From Actinomadura citrea (GTDB lineage Bacteria > Actinomycetota > Actinomycetes > Streptosporangiales > Streptosporangiaceae), in NCBI RefSeq assembly GCF_013409045.1, contig NZ_JACCBT010000001.1, forward strand, positions 5,208,001-5,272,000: a DNA stretch of 64,000 nucleotides, in the 5' to 3' direction. Under the pieces are notes generated by a model. The model made no database searches. It was not told where the DNA came from and worked only from the letters and a program-made list of their open reading frames with translations. Shown here piece by piece: positions 50,756-60,087 of the stretch. Position numbers and translations under genes: made by a program. Position 1 is the first letter of the stretch. The number at the start of each line of letters is the position of its first letter.

Positions 50756-51751
50756 ATGCGGGTCGGACTGCTGGGCGCGGGGCGGATCGGGGCGTCGCAC
50801 GCCCGGTTCCTGGGCGGCCATCCCCACGTCGACACCCTGCTGATCGGAGACGCCGACGTCCGCCGCGCCGCGGCGCTGGCGGGCCCGATCGGCGCCCGCG
50901 CCGGGGACCCGGAGACCGTGCTCACCGCCGGGCTCGACGCCGTCGTCATCGCCACGCCGACGTCCACGCACGCCGAGCTGCTCGTCCGCGCCTGCGACGC
51001 GGGAGTCCCCGCGTTCTGCGAGAAGCCGGTCGCGCCCGACCTGCGCACGACGCTGGAGGTCCGCGACCGCGCCGCCAAGACGGGAGTGCCCGTGCACGTG
51101 GGCTTCCAGCGCCGGTTCGACGCCGGCTACGCGGCGGCGCGGCAGGCCGTGCTCGACGGGCGCCTGGGAGCCCTCCACCGCGTCCACCTGGTCACCGCCG
51201 ACCCGGCGCCGCCACCGGCCGAGTACGTCCGCTCGTCGGGCGGGATCTTCCGCGACTGCCACATCCACGACTTCGACATCCTGCGGTGGGTCACCGGGCG
51301 GGAGGTCGACTCGGTCACCGCCGTCGGCGCCAACCGCGGCGACGCCTACTTCTCCGCCGCCGGGGACGTGGACACCAGCGCCGCCGTCCTGGCCATGGAC
51401 GACGGGACGCTCGCCACGCTGCAGGGCTCGCGGTACAACGGCGCCGGATACGACGTGCGCATGGAGCTGTCGGGCACCGCCGGCACCTGGGTGGTCGGGC
51501 TCGACGAGCGCGCCCCGCTCCGGTCGGCCGAGCCCGGCGTGGACTGGCCTCCCGGCGACCCGTGGACCGACTTCCAGGAGCGCTTCGAACCCGCGTACGC
51601 GAACGAAATTGGAACGTTCCTGGAAATGGCCAGGGGCCGCGCGGGCAGCCCCTGCACGATCGACGACGCGCTGGAGGCGTTCCTCGTCGCCGAGGCCGCC
51701 GCGCTCTCGCTGCGCGAGGGCCGCCGCGTCCCGCTCGCGGAGATCCGATGA
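50756..51751 (+). CDS. iolG: Gfo/Idh/MocA dehydrogenase, probable inositol 2-dehydrogenase
   Basis: A 331-residue NAD(P)-dependent oxidoreductase. The Rossmann motif is RVGLLGAGRIGASHARFL. The catalytic lysine is in CEKPVAPD, and the substrate-binding Asp-His pair is in SGGIFRDCHIHDFDILRWVT, matching the IolG pattern DxxIHDFD. It would oxidise myo-inositol to 2-keto-myo-inositol, the first iol step. The ATG at 50756 follows GGGAGG by 4 nt; in-frame ATGs upstream lack conserved sequence. Its stop overlaps the phosphate permease start (ATGA). Other Gfo/Idh substrates are possible, but the surrounding iol genes support inositol. Confidence 0.86.
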   Translation: MRVGLLGAGRIGASHARFLGGHPHVDTLLIGDADVRRAAALAGPIGARAGDPETVLTAGLDAVVIATPTSTHAELLVRACDAGVPAFCEKPVAPDLRTTLEVRDRAAKTGVPVHVGFQRRFDAGYAAARQAVLDGRLGALHRVHLVTADPAPPPAEYVRSSGGIFRDCHIHDFDILRWVTGREVDSVTAVGANRGDAYFSAAGDVDTSAAVLAMDDGTLATLQGSRYNGAGYDVRMELSGTAGTWVVGLDERAPLRSAEPGVDWPPGDPWTDFQERFEPAYANEIGTFLEMARGRAGSPCTIDDALEAFLVAEAAALSLREGRRVPLAEIR

Positions 51752-52728
51752 TCTGGGCGGTGGCGTTCGGCACGGTCGCGCTCGCCTTCGTCTGGGTGAC
51801 CGGCGTCAACGACGGCGCGGCCCTGCTCGGGCTCAGCGGGCGCTACCCCCGCTCACCCAGACTGCTGCTGACCGCGCTGGTGCTCGTGCCCCTCGTCCTC
51901 GTCCCGCAGGTGACGGTCACGGTCGCGCGGACGTTCACCGAGGGCCTCACCGACCTCGGCGACCGGCGGGGCGCGCTCGCCTTCCTGCTCGGCGTGACCG
52001 TCGCGCTCGCCGTCGTCGCCGGGCTCACCCGGCGCGGCCTGCCCACCAGTCTCACCCTGGCGATCGTCGGCGGCATCGGCGGCGCCGGGCTCGGCATGGG
52101 CCTGGACGTGGCCTGGGACGGGCTCGGCCTCGTCCTGATCGCCGGCGCCGCCGCCCCGCTGGTCGGCACGTCCGTCGGGTTCGGGCTCGGGCTCGCGTCG
52201 CGGCGCGTGCCGTCCTTCACCGGCATGCCCGGAGCCGTCCGGACCGCCCACGTCCTGGCCTACACCGCCCAGTGCGCCGCCTACGCCGCCAACGACGGGC
52301 AGAAGATGCTCGCCGTCGTCAGCGTGGCGCGGCATGTGGTGTCCACGCGGCGCCTCGGCGGGGTCGGCCCCGTCCAGCCGACCCCGGTGGTGCTCATCGC
52401 GATCGCCGTCGTCTTCTGCGCCGGTGCGCTGAGCGCCGCCCATCGGGTGGGCGACCGGCTGGGGCGCGGGCTCGTGCTGGCCAGGCCGCTGCACGTGGTG
52501 TCCACGGAAGCGGCGGCCGCCGCGTCGGTCGCGGCCAGCTCGCTCGCGGGCGCGCCGGTCAGCATGACGCAGTCGGTCACCGCCGGGGTGGTCGGCGTCG
52601 CCGCGAGCGAGGGCGCCTCCCGGGTGCGCTGGCAGAACGTCGTCGGCATCGGCGCCGCGTGGCTGTTCACACTGCCGCTCGCCTTCACCGCGGGAACGCT
52701 CGGCGGCGTCGCGGTGAGGGCGCTGTGA
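51748..52728 (+). CDS. PiT-family phosphate permease
   Basis: A 326-residue inner-membrane protein with about nine to ten helices. The duplicated PiT signature is visible as WVTGVNDGAALLGLSGR near the N-terminus and YAANDGQKMLAVVSVARH at about 185-200. PiT proteins move metal-phosphate with protons and are reversible in principle. It follows iolG with an ATGA overlap and precedes its PhoU-like partner with a GTGA overlap. In this setting it could return or export phosphate freed from inositol phosphates; this is inference. Confidence 0.88.
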   Translation: MIWAVAFGTVALAFVWVTGVNDGAALLGLSGRYPRSPRLLLTALVLVPLVLVPQVTVTVARTFTEGLTDLGDRRGALAFLLGVTVALAVVAGLTRRGLPTSLTLAIVGGIGGAGLGMGLDVAWDGLGLVLIAGAAAPLVGTSVGFGLGLASRRVPSFTGMPGAVRTAHVLAYTAQCAAYAANDGQKMLAVVSVARHVVSTRRLGGVGPVQPTPVVLIAIAVVFCAGALSAAHRVGDRLGRGLVLARPLHVVSTEAAAAASVAASSLAGAPVSMTQSVTAGVVGVAASEGASRVRWQNVVGIGAAWLFTLPLAFTAGTLGGVAVRAL

Positions 52729-53384
52729 GCGCCGCCGTCCGGCCCGTCCGCCGCATCCGGCTCGTGTGGGACGACCTGCGCGGCCGTTCCGGAGACCGGG
52801 TCGTCGGGCAGGTCGCCCGGCAGATCCGCGCCGTCCGTGACGGCGCCGAGCTGGCCCGGGAGATGGCGGCCGGGCGGGTCCCCTCCGGCGAGGCCCGTAC
52901 CCGGATGGCCGAGATCGAGCACGCGGGGGACGCCGAGCGCGCGGCGCTCGCCGCGATGCTGCACGGAGTCCTCGCCACCCCCATCGACCGGGAGGACCTG
53001 TACCGGCTCTCCCGCTCCGTCGACGACGTCCTGGACAACCTCCGCGACTTCGTCCGCGAGGCCGACATGTTCGGGCCGCCCGGACTCGGCTTCGCCGTCC
53101 CACCGCTGGACGCGGTCCTGGAGGGGCTGACCTCCCTCGACACCGCCGTCCGGAAGGTCCTCGCCGAGCCCGCCGCGGTCACCGTCGCGGCGCTCGGCGC
53201 GCGCAAGGCGGGCAACCGCGTCCGGGAGACCCGGCAGGCGGCGCTGACCCGGCTGTTCGCCGGCCCGCTGGACATCGACGTCCTGCGCAGGCGGGAGCTG
53301 CTCGACCGCCTGGACGCGGTGGGGCGGCGGCTCGGCGAGGCGGCCGACGCGCTCTCGGACGCGATGCTCAAACGCAGTCACTGA
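52725..53384 (+). CDS. PhoU-like DUF47 protein paired with the PiT permease
   Basis: A 219-residue all-helical cytoplasmic protein of the DUF47/PhoU-like group, which commonly pairs with PiT permeases and modulates them. AEIEHAGDAERAAL, EDLYRLSRSVDDVLDNLRDF and READMF match the family's metal-binding helices (EIEHxGD, DDxxD). The GTG start overlaps the permease stop, so the two are coupled. A short hairpin follows before the substrate-binding protein gene. Confidence 0.88.
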   Translation: MSAAVRPVRRIRLVWDDLRGRSGDRVVGQVARQIRAVRDGAELAREMAAGRVPSGEARTRMAEIEHAGDAERAALAAMLHGVLATPIDREDLYRLSRSVDDVLDNLRDFVREADMFGPPGLGFAVPPLDAVLEGLTSLDTAVRKVLAEPAAVTVAALGARKAGNRVRETRQAALTRLFAGPLDIDVLRRRELLDRLDAVGRRLGEAADALSDAMLKRSH

Positions 53385-53397
53385 TCGAACCATGAAG

Positions 53398-53416
53398 CCG
53401 CAGGTCGGGGCTGCGG
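53398..53416 (+). other. Short hairpin before the ABC substrate-binding protein gene
   Basis: CCGCAG (53398-53403) and CTGCGG (53411-53416) form a 6-bp stem with a 7-nt loop in the 57-bp gap between the PhoU-like and binding-protein genes. It may be an mRNA processing or weak termination point. Confidence 0.35.
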
Positions 53417-53441
53417 GCACAGCGCAAGGAGAGAACCCACC

Positions 53442-54635
53442 ATGATCCGCACCATGATGAGAGGGCGCCGGGCACAGGCCGGGGCCGCCGTCGCCGCCGC
53501 CCTCGCCACCGCGGCGCTGAGCGCGTGCGCGCCGTCCAGCGAGGGGCAGGCGGGGGCCGACCGGCCCCTCCCCGCCGTGACCGTGGAGGACGCGGCGTCC
53601 TTCGACCTGAACGCGCTGATCGCCGCCGCCAGGAAGGAGGGGAGCGTCCTCGCCTACGACGGCAGCGGCGACGTCAAGGACATGGCCGCCGCGTTCGAGA
53701 AGAAGTACGGCATCAAGGCCGAGGGCGAGAAGTCCAAGGCCGCCGCGACCGCGGAGAAGATGACGCGCGAGGCCCAGGCCGGCAACGTCACCATCGACGT
53801 CAGCCTGTTCGAGGACGGCCCGATGCTCGTCGGCCAGCTCCTCCCCCAGAAGATCGTCACGACGTGGATCCCGCCGGACCTCGCCAAGACCATCGGCGAG
53901 AAGAACCGGAACCCGCTCATGATGCTCTCGAAGGCGTACGTGTTCGCCTACAACCCCAGGCTCAACCCCGCCGGATGCCCGGTGAAGAACGTCTGGGACC
54001 TGACCGACCCCCAGTGGAAGGGCAAGGTCATGATGCAGGACCCGCTGGGCAAGGAGGTCTTCACCCAGTGGTTCACCCAACTGTCGGAGCGGAGCCCCGA
54101 CAAGCTCGCGGCCGCCTACGAGCAGCTCGGCAAGGGCAAGCTCAAGACCGGGGAGAAGGACGCCGCCTACGAGTGGGTGAAGCGGCTCGCGAAGAACGAC
54201 CCGGTGCTGACCACCGAGGACGAGGACGTCGCGACCGCCGTCGGCGCCCCCAACCAGACCCGGACGACGATCGGGCTGTTCTCGATCGCCAAGTTCCGCG
54301 ACCTGGAGGGCAAGGGCTTCAACATGAAGGTCTGCGAGGGCCTGAGCCCCTGGACCGGCTTCGCCTACCCCAAGTTCGCGACGATCGCGGCGAAGTCCAA
54401 GCACCCCAACGCCGCCAAGCTGTTCGTCCACTTCGCGATGTCGAAGGAGGGCTTCGACCTTGAGGCCCACTCAGGCGGCGTGTCCGGCAACGACGCGGTC
54501 GGGGTGAGCCCGCACAACCCGCCCGGCCTCACCGACTGGAACACCCAGCTGTACTGGTTCTCCTCCGACAAGCTGCTCGCCGACTTCCGCAACCGCCAGG
54601 ACATCAAGGACTTCTGGCGCGTCAACCACTCCTGA
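53442..54635 (+). CDS. ABC importer substrate-binding lipoprotein (ferric/sugar-phosphate/phosphonate type)
   Basis: A 397-residue exported lipoprotein with lipobox LSAC (Cys29), then a two-lobe binding protein starting FDLNALIAAARKEGSVLAYD. The fold belongs to the cluster that includes ferric, 2-aminoethylphosphonate and hexose-phosphate (AfuA) binders, recognisable by KEG-x-V-x-AYDG, NPRLNPAGCPVKNVWDLTDP and the late FAMSKEGFDLEAHSGGVSG. These proteins typically hold small anions. Given the phytase and phosphatases encoded around it, an inositol phosphate or related phosphoester is a reasonable ligand, but no residue proves it. AAGGAG precedes the ATG. A strong stem-loop follows the stop. 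Confidence 0.88.
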   Translation: MIRTMMRGRRAQAGAAVAAALATAALSACAPSSEGQAGADRPLPAVTVEDAASFDLNALIAAARKEGSVLAYDGSGDVKDMAAAFEKKYGIKAEGEKSKAAATAEKMTREAQAGNVTIDVSLFEDGPMLVGQLLPQKIVTTWIPPDLAKTIGEKNRNPLMMLSKAYVFAYNPRLNPAGCPVKNVWDLTDPQWKGKVMMQDPLGKEVFTQWFTQLSERSPDKLAAAYEQLGKGKLKTGEKDAAYEWVKRLAKNDPVLTTEDEDVATAVGAPNQTRTTIGLFSIAKFRDLEGKGFNMKVCEGLSPWTGFAYPKFATIAAKSKHPNAAKLFVHFAMSKEGFDLEAHSGGVSGNDAVGVSPHNPPGLTDWNTQLYWFSSDKLLADFRNRQDIKDFWRVNHS

Positions 54636-54648
54636 GCACTGCCCGACT

Positions 54649-54678
54649 CCCGGCGGGCCGCACGAGCGGCCCGCCGGG
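54649..54678 (+). terminator. Perfect 13-bp stem-loop between binding protein and permease genes
   Basis: CCCGGCGGGCCGC (54649-54661) and its complement (54666-54678) enclose a 4-nt loop. Placed right after the binding-protein gene, it is likely a partial terminator or 3' stabiliser giving more binding protein than permease, as known in other ABC operons. Confidence 0.65.
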
Positions 54679-54700
54679 CTCCACCCCGGAGGAAGAACCC

Positions 54701-56524
54701 ATGGCGGTCGCCGCCTCCGCACGGCCCGTGTCACGCGGCCGGCGCGTGCTGTACCGGATCCGCGTCCTGCTGCGTGACCCCACCGTGCTGCTCGGCCTCG
54801 TGCTGAGCGCCGCGCTCCTCTACCTCGTCATCGCCCCGCTCGTCTCGGTCGTCTCGGACGCCGGCCGCGTCCAGTACGGCGACGAGGCCCGCTCCGGCCA
54901 GGGCGCGGGCTCGTGGACGAGCTACTACCTGTGGCGGGTGTTCCGCTCCCCGGTCAGCAGGCTGCTGTTCTGGGAACCGCTCCTGCACACCCTCACGGTG
55001 GCGGTCGGCGTGATCGCGTTCGCACTCGTCGTCGGCGGGTCGATGGCGTGGCTCGTGACCCGCACGAACGTCCCGGGCCGCACGTTCCTGGCCGGCGCGC
55101 TGGTCGTGCCGTACATGCTGCCGTCCTGGACGTTCGCGCTGGCGTGGCTGTCGCTGTTCAAGAACGAGAGGTCCGGCGGGCAGGTCGGCTATCTGCAGGG
55201 GGCCGGGATCCACACCCCCGACTGGCTCGCCTACGGGCCGGTGCCGATCATCGTGACGCTCGGCCTGCACTACTACCCGTTCGTGCTGCTGCTGTTCGGC
55301 AACGCGCTGCGCCGCATCGACTCGCAACTGGAGGACTCGGCGCGCATCCTCGGCGCCGGCGGCCGGACGGTCCTGCGCCGCATCACGCTGCCGCTGATGC
55401 TGCCGGCGCTGTCGTCGGCGGTGCTGCTCGTCCTCGGACGCGTCCTCGGCACGTTCGGCACCCCCTACATCCTCGGGCTGCCGAGCGACTACAACGTCCT
55501 GTCCACGAGCCTGTTCCACGCGATCCGCGACCGCAGCACCGGCGTCGCCTCGACGATCGCCGGCGTGATCGTGCTGGTCGGGGTGCTCGTCGTCGTCGTC
55601 GACACCCGGCTGGTGAGGGAGCAGCGCCGATTCGTCACGGTCGGCGGGAAGGGCGCCATGGACCGGCGCGGCGACCTGCGCCGCTGGCGGTGGCCCGCGT
55701 TCGGGCTGGCGATGGCGGTGTTCGCCGCGAGCGTCGTCATCCCGGTGCTGACGCTGCTGCTGTCCACGATCACCAAGACGCCCGGCGTGTTCAGCCCCGG
55801 CAACTTCACCCTGAAGTACTGGTTCGGATCCGACATCAAGGGCGCGGTCGGGTTCCCGCACGGCGTGCTGCGCGGAGGCGAGCTGTGGGAGGCGGCCTGG
55901 AACAGCGTGCGGATCGTCGGGCTGGCCTCGCTGGTCTGCGGCTTCGTCGGGCTCCTCGTCGGCTACGTGGTGGTGCGCGGCGCCGGGAGCCGCGTCTCGG
56001 CGTTCCTGCGGCAGGTGTCGTTCCTGCCCTACCTGGTGCCCGGCATCGCGTTCGCCGCCGCGTGCCTGTCGCTGTTCGCCGTCCGGCGCGGCCCCGTGCC
56101 CGCCCTCTACGGGACGATCACGCTGCTGGTCCTGGTGATGGTGGTGACGCACCTGCCGTACTCGTCCCGGTCGGGGATCTCGGCGATGATGCAGCTCGGC
56201 CGGGAGCCGGAGGAGGCCGCGCAGATCAGCGGGGCGCGCTGGCCGACCCGGATGGTCCGCATCATCATCCCGATCCAGCGGGGCGCGCTCGTCACCGGCG
56301 TGGTCCTGCCGTTCATCTCCGGGCTGAAGGAGCTCAGCATCGTCATCATGCTGACCACGTCCGGGACGCAACTGCTCACCACCCTGTCCATCGGGCTCGT
56401 CGACTACGGCTACACCCAGCTCGCCAACGGCGTCGTGCTCGTCATCGCCCTGCTCTCGTTCACCATGACCTACCTGGCCCAGCGGCTCACCAAGAGCAGC
56501 CTGGCCTCGGGCATCGGAGGTTGA
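54701..56524 (+). CDS. ABC importer permease, fused two-domain (FbpB-like)
   Basis: A 607-residue protein with about twelve membrane helices: two homologous permease halves in one chain, typical of the ferric-type importer family. Each half carries an EAA-type coupling loop: EDSARILGAGGRTVLRRITL (about 211-230) and EEAAQISGARWPTRMVRIII (about 505-525). GGAGGAAG lies upstream of the ATG at 54701. The gene follows the binding-protein gene past the stem-loop and is followed by the ATPase gene with 2 bp between. Confidence 0.9.
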   Translation: MAVAASARPVSRGRRVLYRIRVLLRDPTVLLGLVLSAALLYLVIAPLVSVVSDAGRVQYGDEARSGQGAGSWTSYYLWRVFRSPVSRLLFWEPLLHTLTVAVGVIAFALVVGGSMAWLVTRTNVPGRTFLAGALVVPYMLPSWTFALAWLSLFKNERSGGQVGYLQGAGIHTPDWLAYGPVPIIVTLGLHYYPFVLLLFGNALRRIDSQLEDSARILGAGGRTVLRRITLPLMLPALSSAVLLVLGRVLGTFGTPYILGLPSDYNVLSTSLFHAIRDRSTGVASTIAGVIVLVGVLVVVVDTRLVREQRRFVTVGGKGAMDRRGDLRRWRWPAFGLAMAVFAASVVIPVLTLLLSTITKTPGVFSPGNFTLKYWFGSDIKGAVGFPHGVLRGGELWEAAWNSVRIVGLASLVCGFVGLLVGYVVVRGAGSRVSAFLRQVSFLPYLVPGIAFAAACLSLFAVRRGPVPALYGTITLLVLVMVVTHLPYSSRSGISAMMQLGREPEEAAQISGARWPTRMVRIIIPIQRGALVTGVVLPFISGLKELSIVIMLTTSGTQLLTTLSIGLVDYGYTQLANGVVLVIALLSFTMTYLAQRLTKSSLASGIGG

Positions 56525-56526
56525 CC

Positions 56527-57660
56527 ATGCCGGACATCACCCTCAGCGGAGTGGTCAAGCACTACGTCGGCGGCGGCCGCGCCGCGGTGAAGGACCTCGA
56601 CCTCGTCATCCCGGACGGGTCCTTCACCTGCCTGCTCGGACCGTCCGGCTGCGGCAAGACCACCACCCTGCGCATGATCGCCGGGCTGGAGCAGCCGACC
56701 CGGGGCGAGATCAGCGTGGGCGACCGGGTCCTGGACTCGGTCGAGCGCGGCGTCTACGTCCCGCCGGAGAAGCGGGACATGGGCCTGGTGTTCCAGAACT
56801 ACGCGCTCTGGCCGCACCTCACCGTCCGCGGCAACACCGAGTTCGGGCTCCGGATGCGCAGGGTGCCGGCGGAGCGCCGCAGGGCCCGTGCCCAGGAGGC
56901 TCTGGAGAAGGTGCGCGTCGCCGACTGCATGGACCGGTACCCGTCCCAGCTGTCCGGCGGCCAGCAGCAGCGCGTCGCGCTGGCGCGGATGCTCGCCGTC
57001 GACCCCGACGTCCTGCTGCTGGACGAGCCGCTGTCCAACCTCGACGCGCGGCTGCGCCTGGAGATGCGGACGGAGCTGAAGCGCATCCACGAGGAGACGG
57101 GCGCGACGGTCGTGTTCGTCACCCACGACCAGATGGAGGCCATGACGATGGCCACGCACATCGCGGTCATGTCGGAGGGAGAGCTCCAGCAGGTCGCGCC
57201 GCCGATGGAGATGTACGAGCGTCCGGCCAACCGCTTCGTCGCCGAGTTCGTGGGAAGCCCCCCGATGAACATCGTCCCCCTGGGCGACGAGCCCGACGGG
57301 CTCGCCGGGTCGCTGCTGCGCTATGTGGAGAAGCGCGCCGGCCTGAGCGGGGCGTTGTGCGCGGGCGTCCGGCCCGAGGCGCTGAAGCTGGCGCGCTCGC
57401 GGGACGAGGTGCCCGACACGGCCTGGGCGGACGAGGCCGTCGTCGAGACCGTCCTGCCGACCGGGTCGAGCTGGACCGTGCAGCTGCGCGTCCTGGACAC
57501 CGACCTGTTCGCCGTCACCCACGAGGACCCCGAGGCGGCGCCGGGCGACGCGCTCCACTGCTGGACGCGTCCCGGGCGGCTCCACGTGTTCGCCGAGGAC
57601 GGTTCCCGGATGGGCGCCTGGGACGATGCCGTCGCGCCCGTCCGGAAGGCGGCCTCGTGA
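56527..57660 (+). CDS. ABC importer ATPase (FbpC/PotA type)
   Basis: A 377-residue cytoplasmic ATPase. Walker A is LGPSGCGKTTTL (about 37-48), the Q loop is LVFQNYALWPH, the signature is LSGGQQQRVALAR, Walker B is VLLLDEPLSNLDA, and the switch histidine is in FVTHDQMEAM. A TOBE domain follows at about 270-370. It energises the two-domain permease just upstream. The stop overlaps the next gene (GTGA), linking the importer with intracellular phosphatases in one operon, which favours a phosphorylated substrate. Confidence 0.93.
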   Translation: MPDITLSGVVKHYVGGGRAAVKDLDLVIPDGSFTCLLGPSGCGKTTTLRMIAGLEQPTRGEISVGDRVLDSVERGVYVPPEKRDMGLVFQNYALWPHLTVRGNTEFGLRMRRVPAERRRARAQEALEKVRVADCMDRYPSQLSGGQQQRVALARMLAVDPDVLLLDEPLSNLDARLRLEMRTELKRIHEETGATVVFVTHDQMEAMTMATHIAVMSEGELQQVAPPMEMYERPANRFVAEFVGSPPMNIVPLGDEPDGLAGSLLRYVEKRAGLSGALCAGVRPEALKLARSRDEVPDTAWADEAVVETVLPTGSSWTVQLRVLDTDLFAVTHEDPEAAPGDALHCWTRPGRLHVFAEDGSRMGAWDDAVAPVRKAAS

Positions 57661-58442
57661 CCGCGGTTCTGCGCCGGCCGAGGGCGCTGCTGCTGGACTT
57701 CGGCGGGGTGCTGGTCGAGACCTCCAAGCGGGCCGGCTGGCAGGCGGCCCTGGCCAAGGAGGTGCACGCCCTTCTCTCCGGCGCCGGCTCCCGCGAGCTG
57801 GACGCCGCCGCGGTCGAGACCGACATCAGGGCGGGCGCGGCCGCGGACAAGTGCTGGAAGGACGCGATGTCCCGCCCGTACGCGCCTCGCGAGACGACCC
57901 ACGCCGCCTTCTGGGGCGACTACGTGGCGGCCGACTGGCCCGCGCCCGCGCGGCAGCTCGTCGTCGCGCACGCCACCCCGCTGTGCAAGCGGATGGGCGA
58001 ACTGCGGCAGGACCGCCGCACCCGTCCGGGCATCCCCGAACTGCTCGACGCCGCCGCCGGACTCGGCATCCCCTGCGCGGTCGTCAGCAACGCGCTGTCC
58101 GGTGCGGTGCACCGGGACTACACGGCCTCGACGGGGCTGGCGGGCAAGCTGGCCCTGGAGGTCTACAGCGACGAGGTCGGGATCCGCAAACCCAACCCGG
58201 AGATGATCTGGATCGCGACCCGTGCCCTCGGGGTCGAGCCGCCCGACGCGTGGTACGTCGGCGACAACTTCGACCGGGACGTCCTGTGCGGGCACCGCGC
58301 CGGCGTCGGCGGGAACGTGCTGATGGTGGCCAAGGGCACCCACGACGTCCCGTTCGAGGTGCGATGCCGCCCCGACGCCGTCGTCGACGACGGGCACGGA
58401 CTGCTCGACCTGCTCACCGCCACGATCGAAGGAGAACAATGA
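57657..58442 (+). CDS. HAD-superfamily hydrolase (subfamily IA type)
   Basis: A 261-residue HAD hydrolase. Motif I is ALLLDFGGVLVET, motif II is CAVVSNALSG, motif III contains GIRKPNPEMI, and motif IV is WYVGDNFDRDVLCG. A helical cap of about 75 residues lies between motifs I and II. Most enzymes of this type cut small phosphomonoesters. The GTG start overlaps the transporter ATPase stop, and its own stop overlaps the inositol-monophosphatase-like gene, so import and dephosphorylation are probably coupled. Confidence 0.86.
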   Translation: MTAVLRRPRALLLDFGGVLVETSKRAGWQAALAKEVHALLSGAGSRELDAAAVETDIRAGAAADKCWKDAMSRPYAPRETTHAAFWGDYVAADWPAPARQLVVAHATPLCKRMGELRQDRRTRPGIPELLDAAAGLGIPCAVVSNALSGAVHRDYTASTGLAGKLALEVYSDEVGIRKPNPEMIWIATRALGVEPPDAWYVGDNFDRDVLCGHRAGVGGNVLMVAKGTHDVPFEVRCRPDAVVDDGHGLLDLLTATIEGEQ

Positions 58443-59272
58443 GCGTCGATGTCCCCGCCTCGCGGGAGCTCGCCGGGATCGCCGAACTCGCGGCCCGCGC
58501 CACCGGCGACCGTCTGCGGACGGCGTTCCGGTCGCGTCCCGAGGTCGATCTCAAGCGCGACTTCCACGACCCGGTCACCGAGCACGACCGGGCGGCGGAG
58601 GAGACGATCCGGGAGGTGCTGGCGGAGCACGCCCCGGGAAGCGCCGTCGTCGGTGAAGAGGGCGGCGTGGGCGGAGGCGACGGCGACCTGCGCTGGTTCG
58701 TCGACCCCATCGACGGGACGGCCAACTTCGCCGTCGGCCTGCCGTTCTTCTGCGTGTCCATCGGCGCGGCCGTAGGCGATGAGCTGGTCGCGGGCGTGGT
58801 CTACGACCCGGTGCGCGACGACATGTTCACCGCCACGCTCGACGGCGCCACCTGCAACGGCGAGCCGATCCGCAGCCGCGGGGCGACCCGCGACGAGACC
58901 GCGGTGCTCGTCACCGGCTACCCCAACGCGCGGGAGATGCACCGCCGCGGAGAGGAGTCGCTGCGGCGGTTCGGCTCGCTGGTCAACGCGTTCGCCACCG
59001 TGCGCCGTCCGGGCAGCGCCGCCCTCACCCTCGCCCACGTCGCCGCCGGATGGGCGGACGTGGCCTACGGGACGTCCGTCAACGCGTGGGACGTCGCGGC
59101 GGCCGTGCTGCTGGTCCGGCAGGCCGGCGGCACCTACCTGCCGCTGAACGGGGAGCCCGGCGGCCACGACTGGGAGGCCCCCGGCTACCTGGCGTGCGTG
59201 GGCGGCTTCGACCTGGACGGCTCCGTCATCGCCGACGTCGCGGGGCTCGTGAACGCCGGTGAGCCCGCATGA
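58439..59272 (+). CDS. Inositol monophosphatase-family phosphatase
   Basis: A 277-residue Mg-dependent phosphatase of the IMPase family. Metal-binding motifs are in order: DPVTEHDRAAEE (about 42-53), GEEGG (about 75), WFVDPIDGTANFAVG (about 85-99) and NAWDVAAAVLLVRQAGG near 220-235. The family hydrolyses myo-inositol phosphates but also other sugar phosphates and 3'-phosphoadenosine nucleotides. Operon placement between two HAD hydrolase genes and after the ABC importer makes inositol monophosphate hydrolysis plausible, feeding iolG. Confidence 0.9.
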   Translation: MSVDVPASRELAGIAELAARATGDRLRTAFRSRPEVDLKRDFHDPVTEHDRAAEETIREVLAEHAPGSAVVGEEGGVGGGDGDLRWFVDPIDGTANFAVGLPFFCVSIGAAVGDELVAGVVYDPVRDDMFTATLDGATCNGEPIRSRGATRDETAVLVTGYPNAREMHRRGEESLRRFGSLVNAFATVRRPGSAALTLAHVAAGWADVAYGTSVNAWDVAAAVLLVRQAGGTYLPLNGEPGGHDWEAPGYLACVGGFDLDGSVIADVAGLVNAGEPA

Positions 59273-60087
59273 GCGCGACCGGAGCGCGGACCGCCGACTG
59301 GATCGTCACCGACCTCGACGGGACCCTCGTCGGGCGCGACCTGAAGATCGTCGAGCCGAGCCTGACCGCGCTGCGCCGCTTCATCGCCTCCGGCGGCACC
59401 GTCCTCATCGCCACCGGGCGCAGCGAGGAGGCCGCGCTTCCGTACTACCGGACGCTCGGCCTGACCACCCCCGCGATCCTGTACAACGGGGCGCGCGTGG
59501 TCGACCTCAGCACCGGCGCCGTCCTGTTCCGGCGCTGCCTCGGCGTCGCCGCCTGGGCGAAGCTCACGCTGCTGTTCGCCGAGCTGCCCGCCGGGGTCTG
59601 GCCGGTCGCCTTCGCCAAGGGCCGCGCCCACACCGCGCGATCCTCGCCGGCGCTGCTGGAGTACGCCCGCCGCGACGGCATCGAGTTCGAAGAGATCAGC
59701 TCCTGGGGCGACCTGCCGTTGGACGACATCGTCAAGGTCATGTTCATCTGCGACCGCCCCGGGCTGATGGATCCGACCGAGGAGGCGGTGTCGGCGGCCG
59801 TGCCCGGCGTCACCCTCGTCAGGTCCGAGAGCACCTACCTGGAGGCGCTGCCCGAGGGCGCGACCAAGGGCACGGCGCTGCGCGAGCTGGCCTCGTCCCA
59901 GGGCGTGGCCCTGAGCGCCGTCGCGGCGATCGGCGACAACCCCAACGACCTGGACATGATCCAGGCCGCCGGCCTCGGCGCCGCCGTCGGGGACGGCGCC
60001 GAGGCCGTCCGGGCCGCCGCCGACGTGGTCGTGGGCCCGTGCGCCGAGGGCGCCGTCGCCGACCTCGTGGCCCGCGTCCTGCCGTGA
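59269..60087 (+). CDS. HAD hydrolase, subfamily IIB (Cof type)
   Basis: A 272-residue HAD hydrolase with motif I IVTDLDGTLVG, motif II VLIATGRSEEA, the lysine motif GATKGTALRELA and motif IV AIGDNPNDLDMIQAAG. The large C2B cap (about 85-190) is typical of sugar-phosphate phosphatases. The ATG overlaps the preceding stop (ATGA). A second HAD of a different subfamily within one operon suggests stepwise removal of phosphates from a multiply phosphorylated substrate, or different isomers. Confidence 0.88.
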   Translation: MSATGARTADWIVTDLDGTLVGRDLKIVEPSLTALRRFIASGGTVLIATGRSEEAALPYYRTLGLTTPAILYNGARVVDLSTGAVLFRRCLGVAAWAKLTLLFAELPAGVWPVAFAKGRAHTARSSPALLEYARRDGIEFEEISSWGDLPLDDIVKVMFICDRPGLMDPTEEAVSAAVPGVTLVRSESTYLEALPEGATKGTALRELASSQGVALSAVAAIGDNPNDLDMIQAAGLGAAVGDGAEAVRAAADVVVGPCAEGAVADLVARVLP

